A stretch of 64,000 nucleotides of DNA from Streptosporangium sandarakinum (GTDB taxonomy: Bacteria; Actinomycetota; Actinomycetes; Streptosporangiales; Streptosporangiaceae). Under the pieces are notes generated by a model. The model made no database searches, had not been told where the DNA came from, and was given only the letters and a program-made list of their open reading frames with translations. How positions within the stretch are numbered: position 1 is the stretch's first letter; each line of letters starts with the position of its first letter. A program made the position numbers and the translations under genes. The stretch is from NCBI RefSeq assembly GCF_013409935.1, contig NZ_JACCCO010000002.1:620001-684000 (forward strand). The letters run 5' to 3'. Below, in pieces: positions 52,313 to 60,880 of the stretch.

Positions 52313-55300
52313 CCCCGGGGTCCCAGCCCCCCACGTCCCGCGCGTCCCAGCCGGCCGCGGCGTACGCCTCGTTCCGCCTGTGCGCCTCGTCGTCGTCACC
52401 GGCTAGCACGACCGCGACGTTGGCCGACGGCCAGGCCAGCTCCGCCTGCCATGCCTGCTCGCCCAGCTCGAACCCGACGTCACCGGAGGCGGGGGCGGGC
52501 ACGCCGAGCCGGGCCAGTTCCCGGGCGAGTTCGGCCAGGCCGGGCTCCTCCGGATCCAGCAGGTCGTAGACCTTCTCCCAGCGCGGGTCGGGCCCCGCGA
52601 TCACCTCCTCCGGCGCGGCCGGCTTCGGTACGGCCGGCTTCGGTACGACGCGTGTCCCGGAGTCGTCCGATGCGGGCCGTACGACCCGCATCGGGACCGT
52701 CTCCGCCTCGTCCGCCTCGTCCTGCTCGTCCGCCGGGTCGTCCGCGGGCAGGAGGCTGAGGACCGCCCGGACGCCCGCTCCCCCGGCCACGGCGAGCAGT
52801 GAGGGATCGAAGGCGTCCAGGTCGCTGAGCGCGAGCTGGCCGCCGTCCCCTCCCCCGGCGTCCAGGAACTGCAGCACGTTGCCCCAGTGGAGCCAGGCCG
52901 CCCAGCGGCGCCGGTGGCCCTCCTCGTCGGCCCGGATCGTCTCGTCGGTGTCGTCGATCACGGCGAACGCCGTCACGACCAGGCCGCCGCGCGAGTCGGC
53001 CACCACGGCGACCGGGCAGCCGGAGTGGTCCACGGCGCGCGCGGTCGTGATGCCGCCCTGGCCTTGAGCCCCGGCGGGCAGCGGCTCTCCGCGGAGCGCG
53101 GCCGTCAGCCGTTCCGGCACCCCGTCCGGGCCGGAGGTGCTCCTCTCCGCCTGCGTGAGCAGCCCGCCGGCGGCGGCTCCGGCGCGGTGCAGCCACAGGT
53201 CGAGGTCCGGCTCCCGCAGGAATTCGAGCAGGGCGTCGACGGGGTTGGCCCACACCGTGCGGACCAGCTCCTCGGGGTCGCGGTCGCCGGTGAACATGCG
53301 GTAGAGCTGCCGGGCGGCGGCCTGGGCGTTGCCCAGGTAGGGGGCGCGGGCCGGCTCGCCCCTGCCGAGGGGGGCGTGCCCCCGCTTCTCCCAGTCGTCG
53401 AGGTCGTCCCAGGTGAGCTGGAAGACGGGACGGCCGTGCGCGCGCAGCACGGCGCGCTTCGCGGCGTCGCCCGCCAGCCGGTTCTTCTGCGGCGACGCGT
53501 GGTAGTTGTAGCCGTCGAGGTAGACGGCGACCTCCAGCGGCGCGTCGTCCAGACGGCGGAACAGCACGTCGGGGCGGGTGCCCTTGATGGTGTTCTGCAG
53601 GATCATCTGCCAGTGCACGATCGAGCCGTCGGCGGCCTCGACGCGCAGGTCGGCGGTCTTCTTGCCGCCCACGACGCCGCCCCGGCCCAGCGTGCCGGGG
53701 GTGTCGGCCCGCCGCGCCCAGGCGTCGAGCCCGCCGAGGAAACGGGCTTCCAGCTCGCTCTCCACCTGGTCCCACAGGGAGATGGCGCCGGTGGTGGCGA
53801 CCGTTGCGGTGCCCCAGTCGTCGAGCAGCTCCCGCAGCATGATGAGCGCCTCGGCCCGGCTGACCTTGTCGTACCTGTTGCCCGGCACGTGGGCGAGCAG
53901 GCAGCGGTGGCAGGCCGCCTTGACCGTGTTCTCCCCGCAGGAGCACCCGGCCACGATCTCCAGCGCGGCCTCCAGCACCCGGCGGAACCCCTCGTCGGTG
54001 GAGAGGCGGTGGAGGTAGCCGGTGCCGCCCGGCAGCGTGTCGTGCAGGACGAGGAAACGGCGCCGCCGCCCGGTCTCCTGGTCGGGCATGGTGGCCGTGA
54101 CGACGGCGAGGTGCGCGGGGTCGCCGCCGTACTCGGCCGCCACCCCGGCCATCAGCGCGGCCTCGAACGAGGCCATCCGCTCCTCGATCAGCAGCGTGGC
54201 GACCGGCAGCAGGATGCGCAGCGCCTCGGTGCGCAGCTCGTGCGCGAGGATCAGCCTGACGTGTTCGGCGTCGTGGGCGGAGCGCCGGTGGACGCACCAG
54301 GGCCGGTGGTGCCTGCGCGCCGGGTCGGCGAGGGAGGTGGCGGTCAGCGCGGCCTGGGCGGCGGACTGCGGTGGCCCGTCCACCGTCGTGCCGCCGCAGG
54401 CGGGGCAGGTGTGGAAGGGGTTGAGCCGGACGTCCTCCCCGGCGAACCTGTCGGTCGCCGGCCGGTCGTAGCGGGTGGTGCCGAGGTTGAAGCGCCGGAT
54501 GACCGCCTTGCGGGTGAAGTCGACGCCGAAGACCGCCTTCTTGTGCCGCCACGACCCGGGCGCGATGTCCTCCGGCGCGATGTCCACCGCGACGGCCGTC
54601 TCGTAGTAGCGGCGCTGCCGGTCCTCGTGGTCGTCGCGGATCTGGGCGTCGTCGCGGCGGTCGTGCGCGGTCACCCGGGTCGGGCGCAGCACGCCGTACA
54701 GCGAGTCCAGCTCTCCGATGTCCCGGCCGCCGCAGCGCGGGCACGGGGCGGTGTCCTTCTCCGCGAGGGTGGTCCGGACGTGGCCGCAGTCGGGGCAGAC
54801 CCGCCACTGCTCCCACGCCTGCCGCGACGGGGTGCCGATGTCCAGGCCGGTCACGCGGTGCTGGTAGCCGCGCATGTAGAAGGAGTTGCCGGGGGCGAGC
54901 TCGGTGAGGGCCAGCCGGGCCGGGCGCTGGTATTCCCTGACCTCGCTGTGGTAGCGCTTGCCGCCCTCGACCTCCTCCTCCCAGGTGATCGTCGCCTCCA
55001 GCGCGGTGGTGGAGTCGATCAGGGAGTAGTTCGGCAGCAGGCCCAGCTCGACGAGCGCGCCCTGGGCGTTCTGCCGGCCGATCTCACCGATGCGCCTGGC
55101 CACGGCCCGCCGTTCGGCGGTCAGCGCCCGCTTCTGGGCGCGCTGCCCGGGGTCCGACTCCAGCAGCGCCTCGATCGCGGCGTCGATGGCGTCGAGCCGT
55201 TCCCGCAGGTCCGTCAGCCGCTGCCCCCACGTCCGCCTCGCCTCGTCCACGACCCGCGCCAGGTCCTCGGTGGCGAACCGCCGCAGGTCCCCGGCGGCCT

Positions 55301-58300
55301 CCGGGTTCACCGAGTCGCCGAACAGCCCGAGGAAGCCCTCGGCGAGGGCGGCGCCGTCCGCGAGCGCGGCGGCGGTGAACCCGGTCATCCAGCCCGTCTC
55401 CCCGAACAGCGCCGACGCCAGCCGTGGCAGCGGCGGCACACCGCCGAGGCGGCCCCGGGCGCAGAGGTCGACGAGGTGGGCGACGTACTGGCGGCGCAGG
55501 ATCTCCACCGCCGACAGGTAGCTGCCCGGCGGAATGATCTCCCCCGCGATCATGTCGCGCGGCTCGTTGAGGAAGTACAGGTCGCGCGGGGACCGGCCGA
55601 CCATGGTGACCAGGAACGCGTTGCCGGTACGGCGGCCCGCGCGGCCGGCCCGCTGCACGTAACTCGCCGGGCCGGGCGGCAGGGACGCCAGGATCACCGC
55701 CGACAGGTCACCGATGTCGATGCCCAGCTCCAGGGTGGGCGTGCAGGCCAGCGTGTTCGGGTCGTTGTAGCGGGTGCCGTCGCGGAAGCGCTGCTCGACC
55801 TGTTCGCGCTGCCTGCGGGTCAGCGCGCCGGTGTGCTCGGCGGTGACCACCCGGAACGCGCCCCGGCCGCCCCGGGCGAGGTACAGGTCGCGGTAGTAGT
55901 CGAGCCGGTGGTCCTGGGTGCCGCGGTCGGTCAGCCGGCCGTGGCAGCGGTAGCGCGGGCAGGGCTGGCCGTACCAGTCGTCGAACAGCAGCGGGTGGAC
56001 GGTCTGGACCCAGGCGCACGTGTCGCAGCCGATCCCGGCGTCGTTGACCTGGGAGTCGGTGAGGAGACGGACCTGGATGTGGCCGGGCTGCAGGCCGTAC
56101 ACCCGGGTCGCGCCGTCCTCGGCGGTCCGTACGGAGATCACGCCCTCTCCGGCGAGCAGCGGCAGCAGCCGGGAGAGGTACTCCCCCGAGGCGCCCCGGC
56201 CGAGGCCGAGGCAGCGGGTGGTCCAGTCCTGGTACCAGCCCTGCTCGGCGTCGATCCGGTCGAACTCCGACCTGCGCTTCTGCCGGTCGAGGAGGAACGC
56301 CGGCGCGGACAGCCCCTTGGGGAAGGCGGGCATCCCCTCCGGACGCCTGCCCCAGATCGCGCCGTACCTGCTGGTCCCGGCGTTGCCGATCCACCGGTCG
56401 AGCCAGAGATGCTTGATCGCTCCGCTGCGGCGCAGCCGCTCCAGCAGGCCCCGGACGTAGACGAGGTAGCGGTCGTCGGCGGCCAGCTCGATCATCCCGG
56501 CCATGCCGGTGTGCGCGTCCCTGGCGAGGGCGGCGATCTTCTCCGGGTCGGCCAGCACGACCTCGGCGGCGGCCGTGCGGGTCAGCTCCAGCGTGCGGCC
56601 CTGCCGGGAGCGCAGACCCAGCTCCATGACGGTCGCGAAGGCCAGCCGCTCCCCGATGAGGTCCCACGCCGTCTTGGAACCGGTGGTCTCCTGCGCTAGG
56701 ATCGCGTCGATCTCCGGCCGGTCGTGCAGGTCGGGCGGGACGACGGCGGGCAGCACGTCCGCCTCGCTGGCCGCCGCGGCCAGGTCGGCCATCAGGTCGT
56801 TGAGCAGCGTCGGCGTCTCGGGGTCGAGCCGACCGGCCAGCAGCCGGCGCAGCGAGAACGCGTACGACCGGTTCGCCACGAACCCGGCCCGGTGGGCGGC
56901 GTCCTGCACCGAGTCGTTGAACAGCAGCGTCTTGCGCTGCTCGACCTCAAGCTGGTTGCCCGCGAAGAGCTGGGTGACGGTCACCGCCGCCAGCGAGGCG
57001 AGCCCGGAGCCCAGGAAGCGGATGCCCTGGTCCACCCGGCAGGCCGGGCAGCGGTCCTGCTCGGCGGCGTTGTTCGCCTCCGGCCTGGTGTCCAGGTCGG
57101 TCAGGACGAACACGATGCCCTCCCGGCCGTATTCGTCCCTGGCGGGGTCGAGCGGCCGGACCCGGTCGGATTCGAGGATCGCGAGGTTCTGCACCCGCCC
57201 CTCGGCCTCGCTCCGGGTGGCCAGGATCAGCGGCCGGACGCGCTTCTTCTCCGACCCGACGGCGGCGCGGTAGATCCGCTCCGGGCTGGTGACCAGCTCC
57301 GCCGGGTCGCGTTCCGGGGAGAGCGCCGCCCAGCCGGACCGCCCGCAGTGGCGGCAGTACACCGAGGGCAGCAGGCTCTTGCCCATCACGTTGAACGTCG
57401 AGTCGGTGTCCAGCACGGGCAGCTCGCCGATCCAGGCGAAGGCCGGGGTGTGGTCGACCAGCCGCATCAGCCGGGAGACGGCCCGCACCCAGACGTGGGT
57501 CTCGATGTGCAGGAACGGCCTGCGGGGGTCCTCCGGGTCGCGGGCGTGCGACAGCAGCGCCACGAACCTCGCCAGCGCGGTGGCGGCCTGCGCGGGCGAG
57601 TTGCGGATGGCGGTGCCCCAGCCGTAGGCGCCCCGGCGCGGCAGCAGCTCCAGCATCTCCGCCGGTGTCTTCGGGCCGTCGCCGAGCAGGTCCAGCACGG
57701 CCTGGGTGAGGATGTGCTCCTTCAGCACCGCGCCCAGCGCCTGCGGGTCGAGGCCGTTGCGCCCGGTGACCGCCGCGGCGACCAGGTCCATCGCGCCCGG
57801 GTCGCGCAGCGGGTCTGGAAGGCCGGAGAGGTCCTGCACGTCGGGCAGCGGCAGCGTCACGTCGATGTCGCCGACGAACTCCTCGGCGGCGAGCCGGTCC
57901 TCCCCGACCACGGCGTCCTCGGGGAACGGCGTGCCGAAGACCTGCTCGGCGACCCGGCGGACGGCGGTGCCGGCGGCCCCGCCGTCCTTTCCGCGGCTCT
58001 CGCCGAGGGTGGCGGAGGTCGCGACCGGGCAGATGCCGCCGAGCGGGCTGCCCGGCCGGGCATGACCCGTCGCGGCGGCCAGGCGGCGCAGCAGCATCGC
58101 CACGTCGGTGCCCTGCGCGCCGTCGTAGGTGTGGAACTCGTCGACCACGACGTACGCCAGCGCCGCGTCCCGCCACAGCGGCAGGTCGTCGGCGCGCTGG
58201 AGCAGCAGGTCGAGCATCTTGTAGTTGGTGATGAGGACGTCCGGCGGGTTGCGGCGGATCTCCGCCCGCTGCGTCATCACCTTCTGATAGCCGGTCTCGG

Positions 58301-58814
58301 GGGTGTCGCCGATGTAGAGGGCGGCGGTCACGTCGTGCAGGTCCTGGTGGAGCAGGTAGTCGTTGATCCGGTGCGCCTGGTCGGTGGCCAGCGCGTTCAT
58401 CGGGTAGAGCAGCACGGCCTTCACCCCGTGCCGGCCGTTCGCCCGCTCCCTGCGGCAGTGGTCGAGCACCGGGACGAGGAACGACTCGGTCTTGCCGGAG
58501 CCGGTGCCGGTGGTGATCAGCGTCGGCTCGGCCGCCTTATCCAGCGTGCTGAGCCGCCGGAAGGCCGCCGCCTGGTGCCGGTACGGTGTCCAGTCGCCGG
58601 GCGGCGCCCACTCCAGGACGTCGCGCCACCCTGGTTCCGCCACCCGGAACGGCGTGCGGATCCGCAGGTAGGGGCCGCGGAAGATGCCCTGCTCGGGGTG
58701 GTTGAGAAACCGCTCCAGGGCCTTGCGGACGGGTTGCTCCGCCAGGGCGAAGGTGGTCGTGAGGTACTGCGTCAGACTCCGCCGCAACTCATCGGCGGCC
58801 AGCGTCGGTCTCAC
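52269..58814 (-). CDS. Giant DEAD/DEAH-type helicase with DUF1998 and Vsr-like nuclease domain
   Basis: A 2181-residue superfamily II helicase. Seen: Walker A LITTGTGSGKTESFLVPVLD near 100, a DEFH box AYVVVDEFHTYDGAQGTDVA near 222 (DEAH variant), motif VI SYVQRAGRAGRRTGNAFLV near 1050, metal-binding Cys clusters, a DUF1998 region with LHDTLPGGTGYLHRLSTDEG and CSCGENTVKAACHRCLLAH near 1623. A further domain near 1700-1830 reads TRPDVLFRRLDDAPLEVAVY then DGYNYHASPQKNRLAGDAAK and ends VFQLTWDDL, which is the layout of Vsr/DUF559-type endonucleases, with Asp but without the family's usual Glu. The last 350 residues are acidic and unrecognised. I chose GTG 58814 after GGAGG. It follows the interrupted methylase on the same strand and most likely works with it. 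Confidence 0.88.
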   Translation of the reverse strand: MRPTLAADELRRSLTQYLTTTFALAEQPVRKALERFLNHPEQGIFRGPYLRIRTPFRVAEPGWRDVLEWAPPGDWTPYRHQAAAFRRLSTLDKAAEPTLITTGTGSGKTESFLVPVLDHCRRERANGRHGVKAVLLYPMNALATDQAHRINDYLLHQDLHDVTAALYIGDTPETGYQKVMTQRAEIRRNPPDVLITNYKMLDLLLQRADDLPLWRDAALAYVVVDEFHTYDGAQGTDVAMLLRRLAAATGHARPGSPLGGICPVATSATLGESRGKDGGAAGTAVRRVAEQVFGTPFPEDAVVGEDRLAAEEFVGDIDVTLPLPDVQDLSGLPDPLRDPGAMDLVAAAVTGRNGLDPQALGAVLKEHILTQAVLDLLGDGPKTPAEMLELLPRRGAYGWGTAIRNSPAQAATALARFVALLSHARDPEDPRRPFLHIETHVWVRAVSRLMRLVDHTPAFAWIGELPVLDTDSTFNVMGKSLLPSVYCRHCGRSGWAALSPERDPAELVTSPERIYRAAVGSEKKRVRPLILATRSEAEGRVQNLAILESDRVRPLDPARDEYGREGIVFVLTDLDTRPEANNAAEQDRCPACRVDQGIRFLGSGLASLAAVTVTQLFAGNQLEVEQRKTLLFNDSVQDAAHRAGFVANRSYAFSLRRLLAGRLDPETPTLLNDLMADLAAAASEADVLPAVVPPDLHDRPEIDAILAQETTGSKTAWDLIGERLAFATVMELGLRSRQGRTLELTRTAAAEVVLADPEKIAALARDAHTGMAGMIELAADDRYLVYVRGLLERLRRSGAIKHLWLDRWIGNAGTSRYGAIWGRRPEGMPAFPKGLSAPAFLLDRQKRRSEFDRIDAEQGWYQDWTTRCLGLGRGASGEYLSRLLPLLAGEGVISVRTAEDGATRVYGLQPGHIQVRLLTDSQVNDAGIGCDTCAWVQTVHPLLFDDWYGQPCPRYRCHGRLTDRGTQDHRLDYYRDLYLARGGRGAFRVVTAEHTGALTRRQREQVEQRFRDGTRYNDPNTLACTPTLELGIDIGDLSAVILASLPPGPASYVQRAGRAGRRTGNAFLVTMVGRSPRDLYFLNEPRDMIAGEIIPPGSYLSAVEILRRQYVAHLVDLCARGRLGGVPPLPRLASALFGETGWMTGFTAAALADGAALAEGFLGLFGDSVNPEAAGDLRRFATEDLARVVDEARRTWGQRLTDLRERLDAIDAAIEALLESDPGQRAQKRALTAERRAVARRIGEIGRQNAQGALVELGLLPNYSLIDSTTALEATITWEEEVEGGKRYHSEVREYQRPARLALTELAPGNSFYMRGYQHRVTGLDIGTPSRQAWEQWRVCPDCGHVRTTLAEKDTAPCPRCGGRDIGELDSLYGVLRPTRVTAHDRRDDAQIRDDHEDRQRRYYETAVAVDIAPEDIAPGSWRHKKAVFGVDFTRKAVIRRFNLGTTRYDRPATDRFAGEDVRLNPFHTCPACGGTTVDGPPQSAAQAALTATSLADPARRHHRPWCVHRRSAHDAEHVRLILAHELRTEALRILLPVATLLIEERMASFEAALMAGVAAEYGGDPAHLAVVTATMPDQETGRRRRFLVLHDTLPGGTGYLHRLSTDEGFRRVLEAALEIVAGCSCGENTVKAACHRCLLAHVPGNRYDKVSRAEALIMLRELLDDWGTATVATTGAISLWDQVESELEARFLGGLDAWARRADTPGTLGRGGVVGGKKTADLRVEAADGSIVHWQMILQNTIKGTRPDVLFRRLDDAPLEVAVYLDGYNYHASPQKNRLAGDAAKRAVLRAHGRPVFQLTWDDLDDWEKRGHAPLGRGEPARAPYLGNAQAAARQLYRMFTGDRDPEELVRTVWANPVDALLEFLREPDLDLWLHRAGAAAGGLLTQAERSTSGPDGVPERLTAALRGEPLPAGAQGQGGITTARAVDHSGCPVAVVADSRGGLVVTAFAVIDDTDETIRADEEGHRRRWAAWLHWGNVLQFLDAGGGDGGQLALSDLDAFDPSLLAVAGGAGVRAVLSLLPADDPADEQDEADEAETVPMRVVRPASDDSGTRVVPKPAVPKPAAPEEVIAGPDPRWEKVYDLLDPEEPGLAELARELARLGVPAPASGDVGFELGEQAWQAELAWPSANVAVVLAGDDDEAHRRNEAYAAAGWDARDVGGWDPGELAALIGGRGDRTE

Positions 58815-58938
58815 CCGACCTCCAGGTGGGGTCGTACGGCCCGCCGGCACCCGGACGTGGCCCGTGCCCGCGACACCGTCTGATCAGGATTGAGGAGGGC
58901 CGCGCCCGGCCGGAACGGGGTGACGGCGGCGGTTCCCG

Positions 58939-59787
58939 TCATGACGCGCCATCCGCATCGGGGGCGGCCGGCGACTGCCAGCCGGAGCGGCGGAGCCGCT
59001 CGGAGAAGACGGCGTGCGCCTGGCGGTACTCGGCCTCGCGGTCGGCCTTGTAGAAGGGGGCGGTGTAGCCGTCGGGGACGGGGCCGTTGACCTCGGGGTC
59101 TAGGTGGGCCATGAGCTGCTCGAAGTGCTGCTTGGTCTGGCCGTGACCAAAGGCGTTGAAGTTCTCGGCGATCTTCCGACCGTCGGCATCGAACCACATC
59201 GCGCTCTCGTAGGTGAGCATCTGCGGGAAACGGGAGCGGTAGAGCGCGATCAGTTCTTCGGCGTCGATGTCGAGCATGAGGGCGACCAGGGCGTCCAGTT
59301 CGACGAGGGCTGCCCGACGGGCACGCTCGGTTCGCAGCGGAGTGCTCCAGCCCCAGGCCGGACCGGCCTCGCCAAGAGGCGGAAGCCCTGGCCAGTCAGC
59401 CGCCCAGGAGTCCTGAGCCCAAGAATCGTCGTAGAGCTCGGACCAGAGATCCGCGTAGGCATTGGTCAGGCAGTTCAGGCGAAGCGTACGAAGCAGGAGC
59501 GCTTCGGCCAAAGGATGCTCTGAATCTGGTGCAGGCATCGTTTTGGCATCCGCAACGTCTAGGTGGGATCGTCCAGTAACCCGGAGAAGATAATCCACCG
59601 GCAGTGATGCCCAAAAGCCAGCAGTAAGTGCCGTCTCTCTATTCGTTCGCAGCGCCATGCTTCGCACGCCATGAATGTGAGCAGGGCCGGGCGGCATAAG
59701 CGCAGCAAAAAGGCTTTGTGCAGTGTTATTGGGAATCATGGCCCGCCAAAATACTCGATAAAACTCGGTATATCGACGACTTTTCAA
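58939..59787 (-). pseudogene. C-terminal part of the interrupted Eco57I/DrmMI-type methylase
   Basis: A 282-residue stretch in the same frame as the methylase upstream, separated from it only by one amber codon and WQE. It reads SRRYTEFYRVFWRAMIPNNT, then SLFAALMPPGPAHIHGVRSM and GFWASLPVDYLLRVTGRSHL, which is how the target-recognition C-terminus of Eco57I/PglX-type methylases continues (N-T-x-x-S-L and the P-P-G motif). The TTG that could start it lacks a ribosome binding site. So it is better read as the detached tail of the gene than as an independent protein, although a split subunit is possible. The downstream helicase begins 124 bases later. Confidence 0.75.
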
Positions 59788-60880
59788 TTCTTGCCACTAA
59801 CTCCCGGACCGCTCGACCGGAACAGTTTTATTCCCCTGGAGATCAGTCGACTTCCCGTAGACAAACCAGCGATCCTGAGCTTGCTCATAGCGCTCCAGCG
59901 CGGTGGCTCGCCGATAGTCGGTGGCGGGAATTGCGTCCACCTCAAGCAAGGTAAGATCGACTGGTCGATCGGTATGTAAGGTGTTTGGCGGCTGCTTGGC
60001 GAAGGGTGTGGCGCCAGTGAATTGCGGGCCCCGAATAATCACCTTTCCCCAGCTATCAGGATGACTGGTCTCCCACGCTATAAGACCGTTTTTCTTGGCA
60101 TTCGCCTCGTCGTAACCACGGCTGATCCGCGGCTCCAGGCCACCAAGGCGGCGCTTCACCCGAGAGAGTGCGGTGATCGCATCCTGCTCTGCCGTGGTCA
60201 CCGGATATAGCAACTTGGTTTGCTCGACAAGGGAATCGATTTCACCGGTCAGTAGACGCCAATCAGTAAGCACCTTCTCATTCACTAGGACCAGCCGATC
60301 CCTGTGCGGTCGAAGATCCCAGTAGCCGTTATGCTTGATGCCTGGGCGCTCTCCCGATCCGTCATGGTCGAATGACTCCAGCAGAGGGGTCGGATCGAAG
60401 AGCCAGCTCACATGAGCGAAGCTGATTTCCTGAGCAGGCCCATAGATTTGCACGCCATACATCTTGTTCCAGTCAATGTCAGCGAAAAGCAGCCGCCGAT
60501 TTTGGAAGTGTGCGTGCAGCCGCAAATGTCGGTAAGCGGCGGCACGAAGCTGGCCTTCCTGGGAACCGGTGAAGTGACTGTCGGGGTGGATGAGCGCGGA
60601 AATTCCATGGAGACCGAGATTGCGCCATGTCCGGATCATGAAGGCCCGGTAGAGGTTCGGCTGCGTCCCGACCAAAAGGTCATAGACCGCCTGAGAGCCG
60701 AAGACGGCAACCGCGCCGACGTTGGCTGTCAGTTCGGCGAGGAAGTACGCCCGATCACGGCTCCCTGAAAGAGCTGCTTCTTTGTGACGGTTCCACTCCG
60801 ACACCGCTGGCTTGTCGGTCAACTCGAACCACGGCTCCAGCTCCGCCAGAACCGGAGCCTCCTCCCAGCGAGGCCGATAC
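59440..60880. other. AT-rich segment over the methylase recognition region
   Basis: The sequence between about 59440 and 60880 is AT-richer than both flanks (for example CGGGAAAATAC-like and TTTTTCTTGGCATTCGCC words). It begins right after the catalytic NPPW (60889-60900) and spans the amber codon. It fits replacement of a target-recognition region. Edges are judged by eye. Confidence 0.7.
59797..59799 (-). other. in-frame amber codon splitting the methylase gene
   Basis: The reading frame runs ...VERSGS, TAG, WQELKSRRYTEFYRV. Both sides are family-like and in the same frame, so one base change or readthrough would give one protein. The bases around it are AGT TAG TGG. A sequencing error cannot be excluded. 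Confidence 0.85.

Noticed and set aside
52887-56699. A 1270-codon open frame on the plus strand opposite the giant helicase
   Set aside because: High-GC antisense frames are often open. It has no ribosome binding site or domain, and the minus-strand product carries clear helicase motifs.
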